Position numbers and translations under genes: made by a program. Of a stretch of 64,000 nucleotides of DNA, positions 1 to 11,229 are shown one piece after another. Numbering within the stretch: position 1 is the first letter of the stretch; each line of letters begins with the position of its first letter. The DNA comes from Astropecten irregularis (lineage: Eukaryota; Echinodermata; Asteroidea; Paxillosida; Astropectinidae): positions 23,155,494-23,219,493 of the forward strand of contig OZ020246.1 of assembly GCA_963971285.1 (NCBI GenBank), written 5' to 3'. Below the pieces are notes generated by a model. It was not told the DNA's origin and ran no database searches. It worked only from the letters and a program-made list of their open reading frames with translations.

Positions 1-164
1 CTCGACTGTTACTATATCTTTCTTGATATTTTTGCCTACGAATTTGCATTTCTTTGGCAAAAACCAAAGTTACCTTGTAAAACGTGAGACAATTTCAATG
101 GCAAGAACAACCAGCAAAAAGATTCATTTTCAAAGAGACATAAAAAATAAGAAACAAACAAGCA

Positions 165-1260
165 AATAGCGTGCATGCTGTCAGCATAGGGATTGATTTT
201 TCTTGCAGGAAGCGAACACGCGCATGCGAGGGTTGGTTTTTCTATACCAGACATCGACAGCGAGGAACGTGGAGGCAGACAGCATGTATAAGTGGAATTG
301 ATTTTTTTTTCTCACCAAATCAAGCCCCTTTCTCGCTGCGCTCATGCAGTAGGGACATTATGTGCAATTGCAAATGGGCATGGGGAGCATGAGGCAGTGG
401 TTGGGCACAACCAGAGGACATCGACATGGGGAAAATGGTCAAACTTGTACATTGTGATTAGTTAACTTTCTACAATACAAACTGTGTCCCGAAAGATGTA
501 CACCTACCTATACTGCGCACCATTTGACTAATGGTTTTGTATAGTCACATCTCACGACATTATTTCCGAGAGTGTACACTGTACAGATAGTGAAAGTTCA
601 TGGCAGGAGGACCAACTGTTATGTGGAGGAATAGAAACTAATTAATTGTATTGTACTTCATTTCAAATATGCATTCTGAATGTTGATGTTTGCATGTTAA
701 TGTCAAACATGTTAGTCTTACTGCCTATAATTTATTTCAACTAAAAATAGTGGTGAGAAAAGTTCAAGAAAGCTTTAAAAAGGTCTTTAAAAAGCTTTAA
801 AGACTGTCAGCTATATCTAGCATAATTATGATATTACATATACAGTAGCTTCTTGTTTATTTTACATCAGTTGACCAAAGTGGTCTCCAGACCATACAAT
901 TGATGACTGAATCATTAAAAAACTTTTTGCAATGAGTTATCTTTTTCTTGAGAAGATATGAATATTCATTAATGACATGAAGGGGCTCATGCTGTGATTG
1001 GTTCATTTTCTATATACAGTCGAACTCTTTCCTGATGGATATACACGACTATAGTCAATATGTAGCCAGCAAGGGGATCGATTTTTCGGAGAGGCAGCGA
1101 GCAAGGACCTTGATTTTTTTTAAACAGAAACCAAGCAAGGGACCTTGATTTTTTGTACCAGACAGCGAGCAAGGCATTGATTTCTGTAGGGAGACGAGCG
1201 AAGGTTTTTTTTTTTTTTTTAGACATACAGCAAACGAGCAAAATAGATTTTTTTTTCTAG
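165..1260. repeat. Degenerate short-period repeat blocks
   Basis: Two blocks, about 165-300 and 1060-1260, hold decayed copies of a unit of roughly 30-40 bases. Each unit contains an AGCGAGCAAGG-like core followed by TTGATTTTT and a CCAGACA spacer. Copies differ in length and the array is interrupted by unrelated sequence, so this looks like an old minisatellite. No coding signal was seen. Confidence 0.4.
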
Positions 1261-2140
1261 CAGGCGTGCAGTCACAAACCTGTGTGAATGGTCATAGGGG
1301 GTCATGTGAAGTGTATGGGCACACGTATCTGGGGACAGGGGGAAGTAGTAATACTTTCGCCATCGTTACTCCACGAACACGAACTGACACCGACTAGATA
1401 ATGATCTTTTGAGATATAAGGGGTTGAAGTTCACGACTTTTTAAAACCGCGGCTTATGTCAAATAAGATTTAAATATTACGACCTTTTTACATCATTCTC
1501 GAAAATATGATAATTCATTGAACTAGTCGACGTATTTTAAGTTGTTCATGGGTATAATTATAACTAGCAATTTAACTTAGAACATGTGTTTCATTTCGTG
1601 AAACCGAAAAACTATGTAAACGTATAGTTATATTCGGTTTTACGGATCTTTCAATTCCCTTATGGGCTCTGTTGTGTTGAGAAAATTTCAAGAAAGCTAA
1701 AAAGACTGACAGCCAGCCAGCATAAGACATGATGTAGCTTCTTCTTTTTTTCTTTTCTTTTCCTTTTTAAATGTTTACATCAGTTGACCAAACCGGCCAT
1801 AGGACCCTTCAACTGATGTCTGAATTGCAGTGTTTGGCCTTATCTTAAGGAGAAATGTAAATATTCATTACTTGGGAGAACTCAAGCTGTGATAGGTTCA
1901 TTTTTTACAGTGACTCTTTCTTACTGATCGAGAGATAATTACTAGCACGTGTACACCATATTTGACTAGTTTTGAAAACACTTCTCGCAACATTTCAGAG
2001 AGCGTGAAGATAGTGAATGTCCATGACATGATTGATAGCCAACTGTTGTCTGGAGGAATATACACTTTAAGCTTTGAAGTTGGTTTCAAATTCATGCTAA
2101 ATAGGCATCCTAGATTGTGATTTTTGAGATTCAAAAACAG
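430..2140 (+). repeat. Duplicated 5' flank of the FReD gene
   Basis: The 500 bases upstream of the FReD start also exist as older copies further upstream. Bases about 740-1040 match about 1680-1930: both have the TACATCAGTTGACCAAA motif, a TATTCATTA motif and a GTGATNGGTTCATTTT motif in the same order. Bases about 440-640 match about 1900-2070, sharing GTGTACACC, ATTTGACTA, a GATAGTGAA motif and CCAACTGTT. The right half precedes the left half, as expected from a tandem gene duplication in which the coding part of the upstream unit was lost. The shared blocks may hold the regulatory elements of this gene family. Confidence 0.55.
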
Positions 2141-2184
2141 CAATAACCCGTCATAATATCAAACCACTGTTTCTGACCTTCAAT

Positions 2185-3168
2185 ATGGGAGCTTTCGTTG
2201 CTTACATGGTCCTGACTGTGATAGCAGGGAACTGTCACGGGGAACTTGTGACTCGGTTCACTCCTAAGTTCTACAAGGCCAACCATCGTACTCTGTTGCA
2301 TCATGTATATCAAACACAGACTACATCCTCTGAAGTGATTTGTGGAAGAGATTGCTCTATGGATCCACAATGCGCATCATTCAACTACCATAAGAGCAAC
2401 AACCTTTGTGAAATGAATATTGCCAATAGACGTATGGATTCCTGCAATTTTGTTATACAACCAGGCAGTGCCTACTTTGACGATAACAATGAAACGCCAT
2501 TATTATCAGCATCTGTCCACATTAAGTACCAAAGCTGTCTGATGTTGCTTCAAGCTGGTCACCGTGGCAATGGCATCTACACCATCTACCCCCTTGGTAT
2601 GAGTGATGGTATGCAGGTTTATTGCGATATGACAACCGCTGGTGGAGGCTGGATAGTATTTCAGAGGCGTCAAGATGGCTCTGTTGACTTTTTCCGTGAC
2701 TGGGCTCACTATCAAGCTGGATTCGGCAACCTGTGTGGTGAGTTCTGGTTAGGCAACAATAACTTGCGTAATTTGACCACTTTTTGGGAAATGGAGCTCA
2801 GAGTAGATTTGGAGGATTGGGAGGGGCACACAGCATGGGCAGAATATGGCCAGTTTGTAATCGTAGGTGAGAAATACACTCTGAATATTAGCTTATACAA
2901 TGATATGAGTACAGCACGTGATTCATTGACATATCACGATACACTTCCATTCACAACAAAAGATCAGGATAATGATGCACGGTCAAATGCAAACTGTGCA
3001 CGGAAGAGGGGTGGTGCATGGTGGTTCAATAATTGCTTTGACTCTCACCTCAATGGCGTATACCACCATTATAGCAATGCAGTCAGAGAAGGTGTACAAT
3101 GGAATACATGGAAAAGGGGATATTATAACATGAAGGAAAGCAGCATGAAAATAAGGGAAGTCCAGTAA
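2185..3168 (+). CDS. Secreted fibrinogen-related protein with PAN-like N-terminal module
   Basis: Single uninterrupted reading frame of 327 aa. Residues 1-18 form a hydrophobic signal peptide, so the protein is probably secreted. Residues about 50-90 hold a PAN/apple-like cysteine pattern (C53, C57, C63, C75, C87). Residues about 115-326 are a fibrinogen C-terminal (FReD) domain. It shows C118 and C147 as the first expected disulfide, the GGGWIVFQRR block (153-162), a calcium-site motif KDQDND (259-264), and C271 and C284 around GAWWFNNC, which is the acetyl-group ligand pocket region in ficolins and tachylectins. Family members bind acetylated sugars in innate immunity or act in adhesion; the ligand here is inferred. 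The gene has no intron, unlike its neighbours in the window. A possible ATTAAA poly(A) signal lies at 3231-3236. It is tenascin/ficolin-like, but no one-to-one vertebrate orthologue can be named. Confidence 0.9.
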   Translation: MGAFVAYMVLTVIAGNCHGELVTRFTPKFYKANHRTLLHHVYQTQTTSSEVICGRDCSMDPQCASFNYHKSNNLCEMNIANRRMDSCNFVIQPGSAYFDDNNETPLLSASVHIKYQSCLMLLQAGHRGNGIYTIYPLGMSDGMQVYCDMTTAGGGWIVFQRRQDGSVDFFRDWAHYQAGFGNLCGEFWLGNNNLRNLTTFWEMELRVDLEDWEGHTAWAEYGQFVIVGEKYTLNISLYNDMSTARDSLTYHDTLPFTTKDQDNDARSNANCARKRGGAWWFNNCFDSHLNGVYHHYSNAVREGVQWNTWKRGYYNMKESSMKIREVQ

Positions 3169-4063
3169 CGACACAATACTTTACAATGTCTCAGAACAGC
3201 ATTCCCTATATACAACAATTCTACTAAACAATTAAAGAAGAAAACAAACTGTTCTGCACAATATCTTGTTTATAATTTAACCCAACCGTCTACATGACGC
3301 CAAGAGAATAAGAATTCATTATTTTCATACTAATTTCTTTATTCTTCACGGTAATTGGTGTACATTCTTTCAGTGGCTTTATTTATCAATTTACTTAGGC
3401 CTATGTCAAGTTATTAAAAAAAATTCCAGTGGGGACCTTTTGTGATTTATGGTTTAGGCCTAACCCAGGTGTATTTCTTTTTTACTGAACTCAACCTTAC
3501 AATGGTAGAGAAAAATGCGTAATTAGCGAAGACGGAGGACGAAAATCCGAATAGATCACAGCCATAAACAATTATAAGTGAACGTGTGTCAGGGACCGCA
3601 AAACTAAAAATGAATTGCTTTTACCCGAGGGTATGTGTTTTGGTATAGAAAGCAATCAACGGCTCCGCAGAGGTGATCAAAATGAAACAATGGGTTGAGT
3701 TATGCGTCTGACCATAGAGGAAGGGTCTGACGATGGAAACGCATGCTAGAGCGCCCTTGAAGGAATTTTAATCCTTCGCTTTCAGAAAGGGTCATGAATT
3801 GCTACAATTTTAGTGAATTTATGAAACCGAACTATTTAGCCCGACATGACATGGTGATTTTATCAATGATTACATATCAACCGATATTTATTTGGACTGA
3901 AATGGAAAGTAAATGTCTATTTGTTACGATTTGGTTATACTATTTGGTCACTAGTACATACATACTGATAATTATAAAGGGGGCATTGCGACACATTAAT
4001 TGGAACATCGCTGGAGGAATGCTTCAGGGATGCACGTATGCTTTAAATCAGCTCCACCCCTTT

Positions 4064-4147
4064 AATGTAACAATGAAAAGTGATTTGGACATATTTTATT
4101 GGAAAAATGTAACAATGAAAAGTGATTTGGACATATTTTATTGGAAA
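4064..4147. repeat. Perfect 42-bp tandem duplication
   Basis: Bases 4064-4105 are repeated exactly at 4106-4147. The period is a multiple of three, so an open frame through it repeats a 14-residue block, but nothing else there supports coding. The identity of the two copies implies a recent duplication. Confidence 0.9.
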
Positions 4148-5281
4148 CCAGATCTTCAAACTTCTTTCTATAAGATTTTGTTCTCGAGCCTAATTGCTAG
4201 TCTGAGAGATTCAAATATCGCGTTTTTGTCTGCGACCATTTATTGAATATGCTGTGTTGCTATGTTATGGATTATTAATTTTCTTTGCACAATTTGTAGG
4301 AATAGTCATTGCAACCAATATATATACAGCAAAACATGCATGCTTGCTGCTAGATAAGGTAAATATCTTCACAATCATTTATGATATGTCTCATTCATAA
4401 TTCGTCATTATTCAACAATGGAGAAAGACTTTCTTTCATATTTGACAACTTTTCAAGAAAACACATTTAAAATCACCTTAAATTGTTTACTTAAATTGAT
4501 ATAGACATGAATACATGATAGTAGAGTGAACTGATTATCAGTGATAACAGAAATCAAGATCACCAAGATCTCATCCCATCTCATACAATCAAATAATTAT
4601 TTGCCTTGGGTGTATTGCACTTATTGCAAATCCTGTCTACCCGCTTGTATTATATCCATGTATTAAAATACCTTTTTTCAAAGTACTGTTTTAGCATTGC
4701 AATATTGGTGACAGAGCTTTTGAATATACATAGATTTAGTTTGACAAAATATAATATAGAATTTTTTGAAAACTTTCTATGATGCACTCTGTCAGAATAA
4801 GTCAAAACAGCATGATAAAGGTTACCCTATACTTGGAGATTTCAAAAGGTATTTATGTCTGAAGCCTGTGGATTAATGTGTGGTTAAGATGTCAGTTTCT
4901 GTTGAATATTTCTGATGACTAAAACTGACAAATACATTTGGGTAAATCAGACTAATTCTCACAGAGTGGGTTATAAATTATTAAGAATTGATAATAGTGT
5001 TCTAATATCAATTATGACAAATTGTGATGTATTCTAGACAGACGACGGTACTTTGAATAGGATTATAGAAATATTATGGAACAATTATCATGTATTGTGT
5101 GTGATCTGTGATTTTATTTACTGAGTGTGAGATTATAGAAAAATTCAAAAATGTTTTTGGTGTAAAAGTTATAAAGGTATGGTACATCACTGATGAAGCA
5201 ACTTTTAAGCAGACGGGAAATGTATTCAAACCAAATCTTGACTCGTGTGAACAATCCTATTGCCTTTTGCTTTATGTATAC

Positions 5282-5697
5282 ACAGGGTGTACCACAAAAA
5301 CGAAACTGAGATTTATCGATGTTTAATCATATCTTTATCACTTTTGAATTATAAAAGATATCTGAAAAGCTTAGTTCCTCATCATCTTGCATTATTTTGA
5401 TACATTCATAAACACTTCACGCATGAATGAATAAAGACAAGAAGCAAAGCTATCAAAAAGTCGTTTGTTCAACGATAGTTGAATTTCATAGAAAACGACC
5501 TTTTGACAGCCTTGCTTCTTATTGTCTTTATTCATTCATGCGTGAAGTCTGTATCATGGTATCAAATGAGAGATGAGGAAGGTTTTTTTTTTTCTTCTTT
5601 TTCTTTTTTTTTTTTTTTTTTTTAGATATGTGTCATTTGTTATTCAAAAGTGAAATTTGATAAATATGGGTTTCGTTTTTTTTCTGGGACACCCTGT
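5282..5697. mobile_element. Full-length palindromic MITE with ACAGGGTGT ends
   Basis: The 416-bp element folds back along its whole length, with arms of about 200 bases around a centre near 5477. The termini are ACAGGGTGT and its complement, followed inward by an A-rich block and CGAAAC. The sequence ATAC flanks both ends (5278-5281 and 5698-5701) and is a likely 4-bp target-site duplication. The right arm carries a long T-rich run (about 5584-5622). There is no coding capacity, so it would depend on a transposase elsewhere; the superfamily is unassigned. Confidence 0.75.
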
Positions 5698-5702
5698 ATA
5701 CT

Positions 5703-5828
5703 GTCTCCTGATTATGACTACAGCAGGCTAGTCGAATTTACGTTGAGACCTTACGAGAAGTGCGAACGAAATAGAAGTGCGAAAGTACGAATTCTTACGT
5801 GGTGTTTCCACAAACCGATCCACATACC
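5703..5828 (+). repeat. Hammerhead-like repeat, copy 1 (decayed core)
   Basis: This is one of four copies in the window of a roughly 130-bp repeat. It starts with a GTCTCCTGAT block and continues through a stem to GAGACCTTACGAG, CGAACGAAATAGAAGTGCG and a TGGTGTTTCC block, ending in CCACATACC. In this copy the ribozyme-like core is mutated (CTGATTA and GAATT). The MITE at 5282-5697 abuts its left end. Confidence 0.6.
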
Positions 5829-6756
5829 CTGTATATTGCATGATATCGGAATCACTGAGTTTCAGTTGTCATTTATGGTATTTAAATGCGCAGTTTTCTT
5901 AAAAGTTGATTTAATTAATTCAATTAATTACTGTAAGTGGTCATAGTGGTACTTTTAAATTTTTGAATTCATATTTGCACTTATAAAATGCTTATTAAAT
6001 TGCACAAATGTATATAACCATTGTTTAGTTTTAGAATATTAATAACCCTTGCTGAACATGTTATTCACACTGAAAAAACCAAAGCAATGACCTTCATTTA
6101 AAGTCTACTCGACATAGAAACAACATTAATTATTATGATGTTGCTTGTAATCCCCGATTGTAATTTTTCTTCACTTGCTTAAAATGGAAATGAACATTTT
6201 GTGATCAAAGTGTACCTTACTGTTTAAAGAAATGATTGAAGAAATTTACGGGTACATAATTATAATCAAAGAACTTTCACAAATAAAAATACCCCTTAAG
6301 ATTTTCAAATAATGCAATTTTAATGTTAATACATTTTTTATAGAAGGATAAGGTTTTAGATTTTTGCACTTTCATTTAATATTATTGCCAACAATTAATC
6401 AATGATGGATCCAACATTTTACAATGATATCTCGTTGTTATTTTAAAAATGAAAAATTAACATTAATTTGGGGGAAATCATTTTGTTTCTAGAGGAGAAA
6501 AATTATTTATGATGATTATGTGAAATGAAAAACATATCAGTGTTGAAAATATCCAAAGAACTTGATAAATGTATACAGACTTTGGATCCAACAATGATTT
6601 AGAATTATATGTACATCAGTGTTAATATTATTTTATGAAAGTTAAATGTTTTTATAGCAAAATACCACAAGTCCACCGTACAGAAACTGATACTATTGGG
6701 AATTATCTATTGGGAACATCTTCATGGCAAACTGAAAATGTTTGGATGATAACCTT

Positions 6757-7152
6757 GTTATCGGTAACCCTAAGGTGACCATATTTTGTTGAGATGATCC
6801 GGGGACAGTGATCCGTGTCCTGGGGAGGGGTATAATTTTGAAACAAATTTGAATCCAGATGGTGCCTACATGCAAAATGGTGGCATCTATGGACATCTTG
6901 TCCAGTTGACATGAGTGGGATACATACTTACATGTCTTAGGCGGTTGTCTTCGCATACTTCTCTGAAGAATGGATCATCTTCAGCACAGCATTTGTGTTC
7001 AGTTTTTTCTTTATTTAGGACAATTAGAATTTTCGGGGGCATTTCGTCGAATCGGGGACATTTTCGGGGACATTTTTTCATCGGGGACGGCACTGTCAAA
7101 TCGGGGACTGTCCCCGGAAATCGGGGATGTCTGGTCACATTAGGTAACCGTG
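6757..7152. mobile_element. MITE with GGTAACC/GGTGACC inverted ends
   Basis: The ends are inverted repeats: CGGTAACCCTAAGGTGACCA on the left and its imperfect complement ending in TTAGGTAACCG on the right. Toward the right end there is a short array of AATCGGGGACATT units, which pairs with a CCGGGGACAG block on the left. There is no open frame of significance. This layout is typical of a non-autonomous DNA transposon; the family is not identified. Confidence 0.6.
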
Positions 7153-7204
7153 AATTCATACCTTAGCAAGGAAGATAAAATACATGGCTATTCATTGGGT
7201 ATAT

Positions 7205-7520
7205 CATTAAAGGTAGTATACAGAAGTGTTCACAGAAAGTTTACGTATTAACTTACAGAGTATGAAATACTGGTGTTAGAAACATACCCTTAAAATTACC
7301 GCCTGAAATGGTGTAGCCTATTTTTCCAGAAATTAGTAAAACAACGAGCGAAAATCTTTTTGATCTTTTAAAAGATCAAAAATAAAACAGAAAAGACTTA
7401 AGAAATACTGTGGCTGTTATTCAATGTTTTCTCAAAAAGTGGGCACCGTATGCATGGGACTGTTACTGTATCTATCTTGATATTTATGCCCATGAGTCTG
7501 TATTTCCTTGATAAAAATCA
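7205..7520 (+). repeat. Dispersed repeat also seen at 1-70, 42390-42545 and 54870-55190
   Basis: A block with TTTACNTATTAACTT-like sequence, GGTATGAA, GTTAGAAACATAC and CAGAAATTAGT recurs in CCNDBP1 intron 5 (about 42390-42545). The downstream part, with GTTACTGTATCT and a TTGATATTTNTGCC block, recurs at 4-40 and in reverse at about 54935-54970. Copies are diverged, boundaries are unclear, and the family is unnamed. Confidence 0.5.
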
Positions 7521-9637
7521 AAGTATGATAAGCTTAATAATTTTCAAGTGTTTTCCTACAATGATAATATTATTATGCATCATTGAGAATGAAGAAGGTA
7601 ACCTTAAAAGCCAGAACTCGCAATTTAAAAACAAAATGTAAAAAGAAAATGATTTGAAAAAAAAAATACTGCGATGATGATGAAATCACACACCGATCAA
7701 CAATCTCATAGGCCCCTATAAATGCTTTTTCAATTGTATAAAATCCATAAGTGAATTTTTTCGCACAATCCCTTAAGAATTTATCGCGGCAATTTGTATT
7801 TGTAAAATTTTTGAAATAAATGAAGCATTTAATGACAGTGTGGTAAAACTTATGTGCATTCATGTTTGCCTTCATTTCTGTTTTATGTCCGTGCTTACAC
7901 GTATTTATTAAAATGATTTCCAGTGACCCTTTGTTTCGGTGTTGTTAAAATCGAATATACTTCTTTCATGGAAGGGGAATTGCCTTTATGAGGACTTTGC
8001 CACTTTACTCCCAGTATAGCATGCAGTGCATGCCATATCCAGTGACAAAACATTCACTAGGAGGACAGAATTACCATTTACACCCGGAGCCAAGTCAAGG
8101 ATAGGCACGTCGCAATCTATTATTAATTACATCATGTGACATGGGCCTAATTGTTCATGTCTATTAATTACATGTACCGGTAACAGCTCACGGGCCTGTT
8201 TTTGTTGAACGCATACATGCATGGGGACGTTATACTCGTTGGAGATCTCAATTATCATTTTGGCCGGATTCTAATAGTTACCGGTACATGGCTGCGCGGC
8301 TGGCTGTCGAGGGGAAGCGTCTTGCGCAACCGATGCTTTTATTTCAGATGGACACGCAGGCTGATGACCAAGACATACCCTAGTAGCACCTGGCCTTATC
8401 GTTAGACTTGCTTCCAATGTGTGCCTCCATCCATTTCACTAGTCGGCTTTGTAATCAGAACAAAATTGCGTGATCGAGTCGAACTAGCTATTTAGTTTAC
8501 CTGGTGGCAGTGGACTTGGTGATTTTATGGAAATCACGTACAAAAATACAAGTCTGACCCGGACCAACCGTCTTGTAGAAGGACGTCTTTCATCATTGGT
8601 TTCCTGTTGTTTCTAGTGAGTGGCTGGTCCCCAGAGGAGTGTGGCGTCAGAGTGCAGAAACAAGGGCTCACGCAGCTAAAGCCACGCGGAGAAATGGTAG
8701 AGTATATAGGCCTACAGTCATGAAGTCAGAAAGCCACACACGGGGAGCAAAGAAGGTTTATTGCAATTGGGTGCATCATTATTAGGAAGGGGAGCTTTCG
8801 CCGGCAAATCATCCGTCTGGGGATATTCAAAGCAAGGCCATATGCTGTATCCGACATTTTTATTTGTCTCTTTGGGGGATGGTCCAATTATTTGTCAGTA
8901 CGTAGGCCTACGTGTACATGGGAACGCAGATTTAATTTTCACTGATGGTGACAGACAGGATTTCGGAAAATAATGTGTACAATTTAACCTGTGTAAACAC
9001 CGAACATTGTGTACTCTCTGTGCAGCAAGCATCCCGGGGGGTAGTTGTCACTATGGTGACTGCAGATTTCTCAATCAGGCTTATTTTTGTGTTGGATTGT
9101 ATTCCAGTCAGGCACAGGAACAAGCCTTACCCACGATCTCGAAGCTCAACAAGAAATTCAAAAATTCTCTGCTTTATGCCCATTAATATTTTGTGTTTTG
9201 TTGAAGAGTCAAGATGCTTTTGGCTGTACATTGTATCAGTCCTGAATAATTTGGTCCATTCTCATCCAACAATCAGAAATCGGTTATCATATTAGTTATA
9301 AGCTGTTGTGAGGCCAAATAAATTTTGTTTCAACCGAAACTGTTGTCCTGAATGTTTGGTTAGAAGTCATGTCGGCAAAACAAAGATATAAACATATGAA
9401 GTAATTACGGCGTCAACACAAATCAACACAAATCGCCAAACCTGCTATGGTAATTTACTGACGATAGAGGGCTCACTACATAGTACCTGGGAGGCAAGAT
9501 CACGACTCTGCCTTTTACAGAAAGGGGCGGGGGGAGGGCTTCGTACTTGCATATAAAAAACCCTGAAAACAGCCCCAAAACCTGAAAATCACACGTTTCC
9601 TATACTTTTGTACAAGCAAAGTGAGGCCAAAAAACCT

Positions 9638-9659
9638 GGGGGGGGGGGGGGGGGGGGGG
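9638..9659 (+). repeat. Homopolymer of 22 G
   Basis: An uninterrupted G run in AT-rich surroundings. It could form a G-quadruplex and is also a likely place for length error in sequencing. Shorter C runs occur at about 33032 and 38470. Confidence 0.9.
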
Positions 9660-11229
9660 TGAATAGACGTCCTCGTTTAACAAACGTTTGACAGGCAGAG
9701 CACAGAAAAGCATCCAAAAACAAAAAACCTGGTTCTCTGCTGATTCCCGATCAAAATTACAAAATTTCCGAAGCAACAATTGCTACAAATTCTTCATGTG
9801 AAGGAGAGTAATTAGGCTTAAAGAATCGACTTATCCCCAGCATTAGGTGAAAAAGAACAGGTGAAGAGTCTTGAAGCTTGCCTAGTGTGCTTGAGCCCTA
9901 TCAACCATAATGGTTGAACAATTATTATTGAAAGAGACTGGCTAATTACCAGCTGGATAAGAATAAAAGCACAAGGACACAATAATAGAAACAGAAACAT
10001 TGACTTAAATTTCGCATGTCACTTTATTCTTATCATTATCAAAGTCTGAAATATTTTGGTACAAGTGATGCAGAGAAAGCACCCAGTAACTCAAGTGTTT
10101 AACTCCATGTACCAACACATATTCCCTGTTTACCCTAAGATGCTGGTGTATAAAGAGATTATCACTTACATATTATGGGACGCACTTCAAACAAGAACAT
10201 ACACATTCAAATGGAATAATGGAACTTTGTAAAATGGATTTCTGGAAACTTTCTTGAAATTTATAATCCATCAAAAGAAAAGAAAACAATAGTTTGAATG
10301 TTATTGATGTCACAACAACAAACAAGATTGATGGTATAAAACAGAATTAATAATTACAACATGATTTCAATGAAGGACGTAATGGTTACCCAAAAGACAG
10401 ATGAACCAAATTTTTCATTTTATAAAATGTGTTGAAATGAATGCAGGGGTCATTTTGTTGCTGTGTCATACAACTATCCATTTACACAAGCATGACAAGC
10501 GCTATGTTAATTTTATGAAGTTGTAGTACAGTACTGGCATAATCACAATGAGAAGTATATTATTCAAGTTAATAGCAAACTTCTACATTCCTTCCATTGT
10601 ATCTAACTGTGGAACTGCCAAGTGTGTAGGGCAAGAAAACCATGCATGAAAAGGGTGTCTCCAAATGGTGGAACTAATTTCTGGTTGTCATATTTGGTCG
10701 CTTTCACTGGACTGCTCGGTAGTTCTGCTGGGTGATTGATGGCCTTTGATTGAGTCTAGCTCCGCCCTTTCTTCCTGAAAAACAGTTCAGAATAAAACAA
10801 CAAAAATTCATGATTACAATGGAACCAATTCCACGAATATCTGAACACAAGATGAAACTTTACATTGCCCATCAAAGGGGCAAGGCAGTTGTAGCCTTAT
10901 TACCAGGTGTTTCTATGAGACTGAATGACGTGTGATATGTGACCTTGGCAGAGACACCATGGCAATGACTAGGGGTATTGAGGCAATGACCAGAGGCCGA
11001 TTTCAGAAAACTGCTCATTTTGTAACTAGTACCAAAACTCACTAAGCATGAAACAGAGACAGTTGCCTTTGATGACACCCTTTGATGATGAATTAATGAG
11101 GGGCTACCGCACACTAGCAATTTCAACTACCTACAAACACCAAATGGTTCCATCCGGAAAGGTGATTCGATCATTCAGATTCAACATTGATCAGATTTAG
11201 GGAATTCTCTTACCTTTTCCTAAAAAAGA

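Larger units (their letters stand above)
3169..11229. other. Gene-poor intergenic region
   Basis: Apart from the repeats listed separately, I see no convincing gene in these 8 kb. Short open frames (for example 3794-4246, 5650-5946 and 8945-9295) lack recognisable domains and overlap repeats or AT-rich DNA. The stretch from about 9990 to 11229 may include the DAD1 3' untranslated region on the minus strand: an AATAAA signal in minus orientation lies at 10023-10028. The remainder is unclassified. Confidence 0.5.

Noticed and set aside
3794..4246. 150-residue open frame on +
   Set aside because: It includes a perfect 42-bp duplication, has no domain, biased AT-rich codons and no splice or signal evidence.
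8202..9295. Several 60-116-residue frames on +
   Set aside because: They overlap each other in different frames, show no family motif and lack plausible splice partners.
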